Assembly (NCBI GenBank): GCA_016294105.1
Contig: JAEDCN010000008.1
Location: 1-64,000, forward strand
Direction: 5' to 3'
Length of the DNA: 64,000 bases
Source of the DNA: Treponema sp.
GTDB lineage: Bacteria > Spirochaetota > Spirochaetia > Treponematales > Treponemataceae
The translations under genes were made by a program, and so were the position numbers. This document shows positions 32,103 through 40,028 of the stretch, piece by piece (position 1 is the first letter of the stretch; the number at the start of each line of letters is the position of its first letter). A model generated the notes under the pieces. It was not told the origin of the DNA, did no database searches, and saw only the letters and a list, made by a program, of their open reading frames with translations.

Positions 32103-33263
32103 ATGCTAAACATTGTCATTGAGTACTATGCTTGGATTGTTGCCATAATCAGTATTTATTTTCTTGTTTTCGCTCTTACTAATGCTTTTTGGCTTTGGGT
32201 GTATTCAAAGAAGCCTCGTTACTTTGATGGAGAGAAGGTTTCTGTTTGTGTGCCTGCCAGAAATGAGGAAAAGAATATTGAGGGCTGTGTCCGTTCTTTG
32301 ATGAACCAAAGCTACAAGAATTATGAGGTTTTGGTACTCAATGATAATTCTGAGGATCGAACTGGCGAAATTCTTGAGTCCCTTGCTAAGGAATTTCCTA
32401 ATAAATTGTGGGTATTCAACGGAAAGCCTCTGGAAAAGGGTTGGACAGGAAAGATTTTTGCCATGAACCAGCTGATAAAAGAAACAAGTGGTGAATTCCT
32501 GTTGTTTACCGATGCAGATACCATCCACAAGGAGGATTCCATTGCCTTTGCTATGACCAACATGAAGGTACATAAGGCAGATATGCTTTCTGGGTATATT
32601 AAAGAAAAGATGGTTACCTTTGGAGAGCGGATTACCATTCCCTTGATCTTTATGCTCACTGGCTTTGTGTTGCCCATGTTCTTGAATCGAGTTACCTCAT
32701 TTCCCTTCACTTCGGTGGCTATTGGTCAGTATATTATGATAAAAAAGAAGGTCTTTGAGTCTGTAGGTGGCTACGAGTCCATGAAGACCTTGATTAGTGA
32801 GGATGTTTTCTTGGCTCGTCTGATTAAGAAGCATGGTTACAAGACCATCTTTACAGATTGTAAACGAGCAGCCCAGTGCCGAATGTATACTGGCTACACA
32901 GAAAGCGTCAACGGAATCACAAAGAATATTTTCTCATTTTTATCAAATAATTCTGTGGTGATTTTGACTGCTATTATCGGTGTGTCCCTATTCCTGTTGT
33001 TGCCTTTCCCCTTATTTATTGGATCCTTGGTATTCAATGTTTTGGCAGGTGGATGGATTACGACCACAACAGTGTTGCTGGGTATCAATGTTCTGGTGAT
33101 GTTCATTGTGTGGGTTCTGGTGTCTGGTTCCCAGCATCTGCCTTTTTGGACACCCTTCTTGTATCCCATCCTTTTTGGAAACCTTGTGTATATGGCAAGC
33201 CTTTCCTATGTACGTACCATTACTGGTAAAGGATATGTATGGAAGGGAAGGGTTGTGCATTGA
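32103..33263 (+). CDS. Membrane-associated family 2 glycosyltransferase
   Basis: A 386-residue GT-A enzyme. An N-terminal membrane helix (residues 10-32) precedes the catalytic domain: VSVCVPARNEEKNIEGCV, NDNSEDRT, and LLFTDADTIH with the DxD motif. There are three or four C-terminal membrane helices. It resembles CrtQ-like enzymes that glycosylate lipid carriers or carotenoid acids. The gene ends one base before the acyltransferase start, so the pair is probably coupled. A glycolipid product is plausible: one enzyme adds the sugar, the other the acyl chain. Confidence 0.8.
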   Translation: MLNIVIEYYAWIVAIISIYFLVFALTNAFWLWVYSKKPRYFDGEKVSVCVPARNEEKNIEGCVRSLMNQSYKNYEVLVLNDNSEDRTGEILESLAKEFPNKLWVFNGKPLEKGWTGKIFAMNQLIKETSGEFLLFTDADTIHKEDSIAFAMTNMKVHKADMLSGYIKEKMVTFGERITIPLIFMLTGFVLPMFLNRVTSFPFTSVAIGQYIMIKKKVFESVGGYESMKTLISEDVFLARLIKKHGYKTIFTDCKRAAQCRMYTGYTESVNGITKNIFSFLSNNSVVILTAIIGVSLFLLLPFPLFIGSLVFNVLAGGWITTTTVLLGINVLVMFIVWVLVSGSQHLPFWTPFLYPILFGNLVYMASLSYVRTITGKGYVWKGRVVH

Positions 33264-33264
33264 T

Positions 33265-33993
33265 ATGGCATACAAGCATGGCGACAAGCTGATTGCAAGG
33301 AGCCGCTGGTTCCGGTTGGCTGCCTTTATGACCTTTTATCCCCTCATTGTTCCAGCTTATATTTTGGTGTGGGCTTTGTATCGTAGTCGAGTTTATGGGC
33401 GTAAGACATTGCGTTCAGTTGAAAATGCCATTACGGTATCCAATCATACGGTGTTGTTGGATCCTGTGCTTATTGCCGCTTCCTTCTTTCCTGACAAGCC
33501 TTTTCAAACCTTGCTGGAAGCTACCGTCTGTGCTCCCTTTGTGGGAACCCTGACTCGGCTTCTTGGTGGAGTTCCTGTTCCTCGCCGTGATATTCATTGT
33601 GAATTCTTGAAGGAAGGCTGTACAGAAGCCTTTAGAAGAAAGAAGAAGATTCACTTTTATCCAGAGGGAGAATGTTATCTTTACAACAATAATCCAAAAA
33701 AATTCCATTCAGGAGCATTTTACCTTTCCGCAGCCTTGGATGTACCTATAATTCCGGTGGCAACTGTTTTCCACAAACGGCGGTGTCGACCAACGGTACA
33801 TCTGCATGTACTTGATCCTGTGTATCCTTCACAGTTCAATCTCAAGCGAGAGGATGGCTCCATTGACCAGCAGGCAGTGAAGGAGTATGCAGCTGCAGTG
33901 CGTCAAAAAATTGCTGATAAAATTGCCCAGGAGCAGGGAACAGGAATCTATTATAAGGGAGCCATGAACCGCATTCCTGGCATCAATGCATAA
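33265..33993 (+). CDS. PlsC-type 1-acyl-glycerophosphate/glycolipid acyltransferase
   Basis: A 242-residue acyltransferase of the PlsC family. The catalytic HX4D motif is in SNHTVLLDPVLIA, followed by GGVPVPRRD and PEGECYLYNN. A hydrophobic segment near residues 17-40 anchors it in the membrane. The start is ATG 33265, one base after the glycosyltransferase stop. It transfers an acyl chain to a glycerol-phosphate or glycolipid acceptor. An in-frame extension upstream overlaps the glycosyltransferase and is rejected. Confidence 0.83.
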   Translation: MAYKHGDKLIARSRWFRLAAFMTFYPLIVPAYILVWALYRSRVYGRKTLRSVENAITVSNHTVLLDPVLIAASFFPDKPFQTLLEATVCAPFVGTLTRLLGGVPVPRRDIHCEFLKEGCTEAFRRKKKIHFYPEGECYLYNNNPKKFHSGAFYLSAALDVPIIPVATVFHKRRCRPTVHLHVLDPVYPSQFNLKREDGSIDQQAVKEYAAAVRQKIADKIAQEQGTGIYYKGAMNRIPGINA

Positions 33994-34039
33994 AGTTATT
34001 ATTTGAACATTTTGAAAATTTCGCAGGGCTTTTCATTCT

Positions 34040-34069
34040 TTGACATTTTTACTATAATCTTGATATATT
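34040..34069 (+). promoter_or_regulatory. Promoter of the purine permease
   Basis: TTGACA (34040-34045), an 18-base spacer and TATATT (34064-34069). An alternative -10, TATAAT, lies at 34053-34058. The leader is too short for a purine riboswitch. Confidence 0.55.
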
Positions 34070-34097
34070 TTATTGAATCTTGAGGAGGATCAAGAAA

Positions 34098-35387
34098 ATG
34101 GATAAGTTGTTTAAACTCCGGGAAAGGGGAACAACAGTTCGTACTGAAGTGGTTGCAGGTATTACAACCTTTTTGACCATGGCCTATATTTTGGCTGTAA
34201 ACCCAGGTATGCTGGGTGAGACTGGAATGAGTGCTGGTGGTGTATTTACAGCTACAGCACTGGCTGCTGCAATCGCAACCTTAGTAATGGCTTTTGCTGC
34301 TAATTTACCTGTAGCTTTGGCTCCCGGAATGGGATTGAATGCCTTCTTCACTTATACTGTAGTTTTCGGTATGGGATATAGCTGGCAGGTTGCTCTTACT
34401 GCTGTTTTTTTGGAAGGTGTTTTGTTCATCCTCCTGTCTTTCTTCAATGTTCGCGAAGCCATCATTAAGGCTATTCCTGCTAACTTGAAGAAGGCTGTAG
34501 CTGTTGGAATTGGATTGTTCATTGCCTTGATTGGTTTGGCAAATGCAGGTCTTGTAGCCAGTGACTTAGGAACTATCATCGGATTTGTACCCTTGAAGGG
34601 TGGTGCTCCTATGGTGGCTGTTATTGGTTTGATTATCACCATTATTTTGTTCTCTTTGAAGGTTCCTGGTTCAATTTTGATTGGAATTGTGGCAACTACC
34701 CTCATCGGTATTCCCTTTGGTGTAACAACTGTTCCAGAAGGATTTTCTCCTGTTTCCTTGCCTCAGGCTCCTCTTCTTTTCCAGTTTGATTTCACCAGTG
34801 TTTTGACATTCAAGTTCTTTACTGTATTCTTTACCTTCTTGTTTGTAGATATTTTTGACACTGTAGGAACCTTGGTGGGTGTTACTACCCAGGCTGGTCT
34901 TACAGACAAGGACGGAAACATTCCTAACGTAAAGCAGGCTCTCTTGGCTGACGCTGTAGGAACCCTTGCTGGTGCTGCCCTTGGAACCTCTACTGTTACC
35001 AGCTTTGTTGAAAGCTCCTCTGGTGTTGCTGTTGGTGGACGCACTGGATTGTCTTCTGTTGTAACTGCAATCTTGTTTTTGTTGTCACTGTTCTTGAGCC
35101 CCTTCTTCTTGTTGGTACCTTCTGCTGCAACTGCTCCTGCGTTGATTTTCGTTGGTTACCTGATGATGAAGTCTGTTGTCGACATTGATTTTGAAGATCC
35201 TACTGAAGGAATTCCTTCCTTCGTTACTATCCTTGTAATGCCCTTCGCTTACAGTATTGCAGAAGGTATCGTTTGGGGTGTTATTGCTTACGTTATCTTG
35301 AATGTTGCAGCTCGCAAGTTTGACAAGATTTCTATAGTAACTTGGGTTCTGTTTATCATCTTTGTTTTGCGCTTCTTCTTCAAATAA
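34098..35387 (+). CDS. NCS2-family purine permease (AzgA/PbuG type)
   Basis: About 429 residues with 12-14 hydrophobic segments. Family features: GITTFLTMAYILAVNP at the N-terminus, ALAPGMGLNAFFTYTVV, DIFDTVGTLVGV and SFVESSSGVAVGGRTGL. It imports hypoxanthine, guanine or adenine with protons. ATG 34098 follows GAGGAGG; an upstream TTG is rejected. It has its own promoter and terminator, consistent with salvage by an organism that takes up host purines. Confidence 0.92.
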   Translation: MDKLFKLRERGTTVRTEVVAGITTFLTMAYILAVNPGMLGETGMSAGGVFTATALAAAIATLVMAFAANLPVALAPGMGLNAFFTYTVVFGMGYSWQVALTAVFLEGVLFILLSFFNVREAIIKAIPANLKKAVAVGIGLFIALIGLANAGLVASDLGTIIGFVPLKGGAPMVAVIGLIITIILFSLKVPGSILIGIVATTLIGIPFGVTTVPEGFSPVSLPQAPLLFQFDFTSVLTFKFFTVFFTFLFVDIFDTVGTLVGVTTQAGLTDKDGNIPNVKQALLADAVGTLAGAALGTSTVTSFVESSSGVAVGGRTGLSSVVTAILFLLSLFLSPFFLLVPSAATAPALIFVGYLMMKSVVDIDFEDPTEGIPSFVTILVMPFAYSIAEGIVWGVIAYVILNVAARKFDKISIVTWVLFIIFVLRFFFK

Positions 35388-35437
35388 GACGTCTGCAATA
35401 AGATTGCCCTAAGCTTATAAAGTTATAAGGGGAAGAG

Positions 35438-35475
35438 AGGTCATCACCTTTGTAGGTGATGACCTTTTCGTTTTT
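35438..35475 (+). terminator. Terminator of the purine permease gene
   Basis: AGGTCATCACC (35438-35448) and GGTGATGACCT (35454-35464) form a perfect 11-bp stem followed by TTTCGTTTTT. Confidence 0.85.
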
Positions 35476-35570
35476 AAACGTGTTTTGCTTGGTTTATGTA
35501 ATTCAGTTACAGAAGCATTTTTACTTTTGTAGTACAATGCTATCAAGAAAAGAACAGTATTGAGGTATGT

Positions 35571-35762
35571 ATGGCAAAGAAAAACGCTGTCGTTGATCGC
35601 AAGCTCTGTGTAGCCTGTGGTTCCTGTGCAAAGGTGTGTCCCAAAGATGCAATTTCCCTTCCCGAAGGAATTTTTGCCTTTGTAGATACATCGAAATGTG
35701 TAGGATGTGGCTTGTGTGCCAAGGAATGTCCTGCAACAGTAATTACTGTGGAGGTGGCATAA
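35571..35762 (+). CDS. 2[4Fe-4S] ferredoxin
   Basis: A 63-residue clostridial-type ferredoxin with two cluster motifs, CVACGSCAKVCP and CVGCGLCAKECP. It carries low-potential electrons in the cytoplasm. Its TAA stop overlaps the start of the membrane iron-sulfur gene (TAATG). It is the first of four redox genes, ending with an FTR catalytic chain and thioredoxin, so it may feed electrons to disulfide reduction. Confidence 0.93.
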   Translation: MAKKNAVVDRKLCVACGSCAKVCPKDAISLPEGIFAFVDTSKCVGCGLCAKECPATVITVEVA

Positions 35763-36445
35763 TGGCTGAGATAAAGAAAAAGAATTGGCGTGACTACATG
35801 TGGATTGTATCTGCCACTTATCTTACCCTGGGATTCTTTAACATCATGTTTGCTTGGCTGGGGCTTTTGTGCTTTTTCATTCCCCTCATCATGTCTATTG
35901 TCCAAGGAAAGAAGGGCTATTGTAATAGGTATTGCGGACGAGGTCAGCTGTTTACCGTTTTAGGCAAGAAACTGAAGCTTTCCAGAAACAAGGATGTGCC
36001 AAAGTGGATGAAAAGTCGCCTGTTTCGCTACGGATTTCTTGCATTCTTCTTGACCATGTTTTGTCTCATGATCAGAAATACCTACTTGGTGTTTGCAGGA
36101 ACCCAGTCCTTGCGGGAGGCTGTTACCCTGCTATGGACCTTTCAGTTGCCCTGGCAGTTTGCCTATCATGGCACCAATCTTTCACCTTGGACTGCCCAGT
36201 TTGCCTTTGGGTTTTATGGGGTAATGCTTACCTCTTCTGTGTTGGGATTGATTACCATGGTGGTGTTCAAACCACGCTCCTGGTGTGTCTATTGTCCCAT
36301 GGGAACCATGACCCAGCTGATTTGTATGGCAAAGCATCCAAAGACAGCTAAAAATCCTGACGGGATAAAAAGCTTGGAGGATATTCTGGGGCATAAGGAT
36401 GTGCGGTTTACTGAAAAAAACTCCACAAAAGTTGACATAAGGTGA
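35762..36445 (+). CDS. NapH/NosR-like membrane 4Fe-4S protein
   Basis: A 227-residue membrane protein with four or five hydrophobic segments and two cysteine clusters, CNRYCGRGQLF and CVYCPMGTMTQLI, as found in NapH/NosR-type quinol or ferredoxin oxidoreductase subunits. The start is ATG 35762, overlapping the ferredoxin stop. No nitrate or nitrous oxide reductase is nearby. It may exchange electrons between the membrane and the adjacent ferredoxin. Its specific partner is unknown. Confidence 0.7.
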   Translation: MAEIKKKNWRDYMWIVSATYLTLGFFNIMFAWLGLLCFFIPLIMSIVQGKKGYCNRYCGRGQLFTVLGKKLKLSRNKDVPKWMKSRLFRYGFLAFFLTMFCLMIRNTYLVFAGTQSLREAVTLLWTFQLPWQFAYHGTNLSPWTAQFAFGFYGVMLTSSVLGLITMVVFKPRSWCVYCPMGTMTQLICMAKHPKTAKNPDGIKSLEDILGHKDVRFTEKNSTKVDIR

Positions 36446-36496
36446 AGAAATCTTGTGTAATTTGTGGTATACTTACTAAAGATGGAGGTAATAACA

Positions 36497-36697
36497 ATGA
36501 AAGTTACGCTGAATGAAGATTCAGAATTTGTGGCAAAGATGAGAGCTGCATTGCAAAAGAAGGAGGGTTATTGCCCTTGCCGTCTGGAAAAGATTGACGA
36601 CAACTTCTGTATTTGCAAAGAGTTCCGTGACCAAATCAACGATCCTGACTATGAAGGATATTGCCACTGTAAATTGTATTACAAGTCAAAGGACTGA
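36497..36697 (+). CDS. Ferredoxin-thioredoxin reductase catalytic chain (minimal)
   Basis: A 66-residue protein with three CxC motifs, CPC (26-28), CIC (38-40) and CHC (56-58). This is the cysteine pattern of the FTR beta chain, where four cysteines hold a 4Fe-4S cluster and two form the active disulfide. By analogy with the plant enzyme, Cys28-Cys58 would be the disulfide. The spacing between motifs differs from the plant chain. It lies 17 bases before thioredoxin and downstream of ferredoxin, so the gene order itself suggests electron flow from ferredoxin to thioredoxin. No alpha (variable) chain is seen. Confidence 0.75.
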   Translation: MKVTLNEDSEFVAKMRAALQKKEGYCPCRLEKIDDNFCICKEFRDQINDPDYEGYCHCKLYYKSKD

Positions 36698-36714
36698 TTG
36701 AAAAGGAGAAAAGT

Positions 36715-37026
36715 ATGTCCGTATTGAAAGTGACAAAAGCAATGTTTGAAACAGAGCTGAAAACAACAGACAAGGTTGTTATGTTGGATTTCTATGCTGA
36801 TTGGTGTGGTCCCTGTAACATGGTGGCACCGTTGGTAGCCGAACTTGCAGAGGAAAATCCTGACTATTGCATTGGAAAGGTAAATGTGGACGACGAGCCT
36901 GAGTTGGCCCGCCAGTTCGGTGTAACCACCATTCCTACCTTAGTAATCCTGAACAAGGGTGCTGTAGTTCGCCAGTCCATTGGTGCTCTGCCCAAGGATA
37001 AGCTGGAAGCCTTCTTAAAGGGCTAA
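36715..37026 (+). CDS. trxA: Thioredoxin
   Basis: A 103-residue thioredoxin with the WCGPC active site (DFYADWCGPCNMVAPL) and the cis-proline segment TTIPTLVI. It reduces protein disulfides in the cytoplasm. ATG follows AAAGGAG. No NADPH-thioredoxin reductase gene adjoins it; instead it follows the FTR-like gene. Its last 12 bases overlap the end of the convergent Crp/Fnr gene. Confidence 0.96.
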   Translation: MSVLKVTKAMFETELKTTDKVVMLDFYADWCGPCNMVAPLVAELAEENPDYCIGKVNVDDEPELARQFGVTTIPTLVILNKGAVVRQSIGALPKDKLEAFLKG

Positions 37027-37689
37027 TTCCCTAAGCTTGTTCCGGTCTATAATCTTTAGACCTCCTCGGGAGGTTTCCACAATGCCCTCGGCTACAAAGT
37101 ACTTGATCATTCTGGAAACAACCTCCCGAGCTGAACCCATGTAGCGGGCTATCTGCTCATGGGTCATTTTTATAGAATCCTGTCCTGTTTTTGTGATTTC
37201 ATCCCACAAAAAAATTGCCAGTCGCTTGTCAAAGCTCATAAAAAGAATTTGCTGCATCACCCACATTACATCAGAAAATCGGGAAACGGCGGTTTCTAAA
37301 GCAAAATTCTTCATGGATAGATTTCTTGCTGCCATGTCGGCAAAGGTTCCACCAGCAATGAGGTAGCAGGTGCTTTCTTCTTCTGCATCAATGGTTACGT
37401 CAAAGGTTATGGCTTCCAGAACGCAGGAGGCAGAGAGCATACAGATGTCGCCAGGAAAGAGTCGGTACAAGGTGATTTCCCGTCCCTGCTCTGGTTGCAG
37501 ATACACACGCAAGCAGCCTGAGCTTACTACGATGGCACCGGTGCAGTGGTTACCGTTGTGAATGAGATTTCCCTGTTTGTAGGTTTGCATGCTGGTGTTT
37601 TGACACAAAAGCTCTTTGTCCTTGCTATCCAAGTCTTTCCAGAAAGGAAAAATTGTACTGAAGTGGTTTTCACATTGGTACTGCTCCAT
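37015..37689 (-). CDS. Crp/Fnr-family transcriptional regulator
   Basis: A 224-residue regulator with an N-terminal cyclic-nucleotide-type beta barrel (HNGNHCTGAIVVSSGCLRVY; RLFPGDICMLSAS) and a C-terminal winged helix (MTHEQIARYMGSAREVVSRM). The N-terminus lacks a clear Fnr four-cysteine set, although scattered cysteines are present, so redox sensing is possible but unproven. ATG 37689 is chosen because AAGGAG precedes it. It converges on and overlaps the thioredoxin gene, so it may respond to the same redox state. Confidence 0.85.
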   Translation of the reverse strand: MEQYQCENHFSTIFPFWKDLDSKDKELLCQNTSMQTYKQGNLIHNGNHCTGAIVVSSGCLRVYLQPEQGREITLYRLFPGDICMLSASCVLEAITFDVTIDAEEESTCYLIAGGTFADMAARNLSMKNFALETAVSRFSDVMWVMQQILFMSFDKRLAIFLWDEITKTGQDSIKMTHEQIARYMGSAREVVSRMIKYFVAEGIVETSRGGLKIIDRNKLRELAL

Positions 37690-37718
37690 AAAAGCTCCTT
37701 CTTTGGGGTTATTCTTGT

Positions 37719-37747
37719 TTGACAAAGGCCTGTCCTTGAATTAGTAT
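37719..37747 (+). promoter_or_regulatory. dCMP deaminase promoter, leaderless
   Basis: TTGACA (37719-37724), 17 bases, TAGTAT (37742-37747). The predicted start is 37754, the first base of the ATG. No ribosome-binding sequence is present. Confidence 0.55.
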
Positions 37748-37753
37748 GAAGAT

Positions 37754-38251
37754 ATGTCTGAAGAGAATGTACCCTATACTCGTCCCCATTGGGACAATTA
37801 TTTTATGGAAATCTGCGACACGGTAGCCAAGCGAGCTACCTGTGGTCGAGGTCGTTCTGGCTGCGTTATTGCCAAGGATAACCGTATTCTTGTTACTGGC
37901 TATGTGGGCTCTCCAGCAGGATTGCCCCATTGCGATGAGGTTGGCCACCAATTGAAGCAGATGATTCACGAGGATGGCTCTGTTACCCAGCACTGTGTTC
38001 GTACCGTTCATGCAGAACAAAATGCTATTTGTCAGGCTGCAAAAAATGGCATCTCCATTGAGGGAGCCACTCTCTACTGCCGAATGACTCCCTGTAGAAC
38101 CTGCACTATGCTGATTATCAACTGTGGCATCAAGCGGGTAGTGTGTCAGCGAAAATACCACGACAGTGCAGATTCCTTGTCTATGTTCGCCCAAGCAGGG
38201 GTAGAAATTATCCACCTGCTGGACGAGGTGCAGCAATACGAAAAAAGCTGA
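37754..38251 (+). CDS. dCMP/cytidine-type deoxynucleotide deaminase
   Basis: A 165-residue zinc deaminase of the dCMP deaminase/ComEB family. Zinc ligands and the catalytic glutamate are in RTVHAEQNAI and MTPCRTCTMLI. It converts dCMP to dUMP for thymidylate synthesis. It ends two bases before the end of the convergent thrC, leaving no room for a terminator. Transcription is predicted to begin at the ATG itself. Confidence 0.88.
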   Translation: MSEENVPYTRPHWDNYFMEICDTVAKRATCGRGRSGCVIAKDNRILVTGYVGSPAGLPHCDEVGHQLKQMIHEDGSVTQHCVRTVHAEQNAICQAAKNGISIEGATLYCRMTPCRTCTMLIINCGIKRVVCQRKYHDSADSLSMFAQAGVEIIHLLDEVQQYEKS

Positions 38252-38253
38252 TT

Positions 38254-39666
38254 CTACAGATTTTCCATGAGCCACTGACGGAAGCTTTCGTAGTCGGTGG
38301 TCATGGGCTGGGAAAGGTCTGGCAGGCGGAGTACCCGTTCCAAACGATCTGGGAGGGGTGGCTCTCGTCCCACTGCATCTGCTACGATGTCGCCGAATTT
38401 TGAAGGATGAGCTGTTTCCAGCACCAAACCGATGGCTTCTCTATCCAAGATGCGTTGTGACCAACTAGGCAGGCTAGGGGTAAGTCCTGGCTTGGTGTAG
38501 TCCCCTGTAATTCCATCTGCAAGGCGACTCATAGCACCTCGGCGGATGTCGTCCCAAGCCTGCCAGGCAACTGCCCCGTGGGGATCGATGATGTAACCAG
38601 TGCGTCGGTGGCAGCTGCGAATGGCTTCCATGGTTCCTGTGTCGTCAAGCCAATAGGAAGCCATATTCTGACGAATTTCATCTAGGGTAAACATAGCCTT
38701 CATTCTTTCGTAATTACTGGGAGCTCCTACGTCCATGGCATTGGAAAGCGTAGCTACAGAAGGTCTCGCTTGGTATTCACCAGTGGCAATCCAGTCTGGA
38801 ATGGTTCGGTTGGAATTGGTAGCTGCCACAAATCCCTGAATGGGAGCACCCATCTTCTGTGCCATGAGACCAGAGGTGAGGTTGCCAAAATTACCAGAAG
38901 GAACTACGCAGATAATGGCTGGATTATCAATCTTGTTGTCCCGTGGACTGCGATGACGAATAACCAGTGAGGCATAGGTATAGTAAAAGCTTTGGGGCAA
39001 AAGTCGGGAGATATTGATGGAGTTGGCGGAGGAAAGACGGAACTTGTCTCGCAGCTGGGCATCGGTAAAGGCTGTTTTTACCAGTTTTTGGCAGTCGTCA
39101 AATGTTCCTGAAACTCGCAATGCCCGCACGTTACCAGTGAATGTGGAAAGCTGCTTTTCCTGCAGGGGACTAATTTTTCCTTCGGGATAGAGGATGGTAA
39201 CATCGAGGCCAGGTACATTGTGGAAGGCGCTTCCTACAGCACTACCGGTGTCTCCAGAGGTGGCCACCAGAATGTGCAGGGGCTGATCTTCTCCCCGATT
39301 GAAATAGGACATGGCACGAGCCATAAAGCGGGCACCAAAATCCTTGAAGGCACAGGTGGGACCGTGGAACAACTCCAACACATAGGACTGGGGATCCAGA
39401 GGAACCACTTGGGCATTGAAGGGATAGGCATCCATAATGATTTCCTGCAGGTCACGCTCTGGAATCTCACCTCCCACAAAGGGCTTGATGGACTCATAGG
39501 CTATATCTCGGAAGGAAGGTTCGCTAGTTTTGTTCAAAATGCTAGAACTGAGTCGTGGTATTTCCACTGGTATGTAGAGTCCGCCTGTGGCAGCATTCAT
39601 TCCGTTGACAACAGCAGTTTTAAAATCAACCTTTACTGAAGAATCCCTTGTATCTGTATAAATCAT
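38254..39666 (-). CDS. thrC: Threonine synthase
   Basis: A 470-residue PLP enzyme of fold type II. The PLP lysine is in GPTCAFKDFGARF, followed by ILVATSGDTGSAV and the serine/glycine phosphate-binding VPSGNFGNL. It converts O-phosphohomoserine to threonine. Length fits the long bacterial form. It has its own promoter with a leader of about 52 bases and an AAGG-type ribosome site. Confidence 0.95.
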   Translation of the reverse strand: MIYTDTRDSSVKVDFKTAVVNGMNAATGGLYIPVEIPRLSSSILNKTSEPSFRDIAYESIKPFVGGEIPERDLQEIIMDAYPFNAQVVPLDPQSYVLELFHGPTCAFKDFGARFMARAMSYFNRGEDQPLHILVATSGDTGSAVGSAFHNVPGLDVTILYPEGKISPLQEKQLSTFTGNVRALRVSGTFDDCQKLVKTAFTDAQLRDKFRLSSANSINISRLLPQSFYYTYASLVIRHRSPRDNKIDNPAIICVVPSGNFGNLTSGLMAQKMGAPIQGFVAATNSNRTIPDWIATGEYQARPSVATLSNAMDVGAPSNYERMKAMFTLDEIRQNMASYWLDDTGTMEAIRSCHRRTGYIIDPHGAVAWQAWDDIRRGAMSRLADGITGDYTKPGLTPSLPSWSQRILDREAIGLVLETAHPSKFGDIVADAVGREPPLPDRLERVLRLPDLSQPMTTDYESFRQWLMENL

Positions 39667-39724
39667 CCTTGTACCTTGTAAGAAAAAATTACACTTTTAC
39701 TAAAATATTAGAACAAAGCATTGT

Positions 39725-39753
39725 ATTATATCACAACGATATGGAAGATACAA
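39725..39753 (-). promoter_or_regulatory. thrC promoter
   Basis: On the minus strand TTGTAT (complement of 39748-39753), 17 bases, TATAAT (complement of 39725-39730). Confidence 0.65.
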
Positions 39754-39800
39754 GCTAGGGGGTGGGGCTATCTTTATTTTTTGCGGATTTTTGATAAAAC

Positions 39801-39873
39801 TGGACGATAACGGGCTCGAACCGCTGACATTCTGGTTGTGACCCAGAGGCTCTCCCAACTGAGCTAATCGTCC
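39801..39873 (-). tRNA. tRNA-Val, anticodon CAC
   Basis: A 73-base cloverleaf: acceptor GGACGAT/ATCGTCC, D-arm TAGCTCAGTTGGGAGAGC, anticodon stem TCTGG/CCAGA with loop GTCACAA (anticodon CAC), T-arm with GGTTCGAGCC. Discriminator A; CCA is not encoded. No clear terminator follows, so read-through into the thrC promoter region is possible. Confidence 0.93.
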
Positions 39874-39884
39874 ATCTTCCTTTA

Positions 39885-39913
39885 ATTGTATGTAAAACAG
39901 TTTTAGCTATCAA
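39885..39913 (-). promoter_or_regulatory. tRNA-Val promoter
   Basis: On the minus strand TTGATA (complement of 39908-39913), 17 bases, TACAAT (complement of 39885-39890); start near 39878, five bases before the mature tRNA. Confidence 0.65.
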
Positions 39914-40028
39914 CGTGTACACTAGTATTTTTCCCTCTAAATCAGTAGAATACCTGTATTATGTATAAGGTTTCTGTCATTTCCTTGAATGGTGGATTCC
40001 TTCTGATAGTGTACGGAGTATTTTTTTA

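Noticed and set aside
33106..33264. Upstream extension of the PlsC-type acyltransferase
   Set aside because: It overlaps the glycosyltransferase in another frame; ATG 33265 directly after the stop gives a full-length family member.
33994..34097. Purine riboswitch upstream of the NCS2 permease
   Set aside because: The leader after the predicted promoter is only a few dozen bases, without the three-way-junction pattern.
39914..40028. SOS (LexA) box upstream of uvrA
   Set aside because: No convincing GAAC-N4-GTTC or CTG-N10-CAG palindrome at promoter distance.
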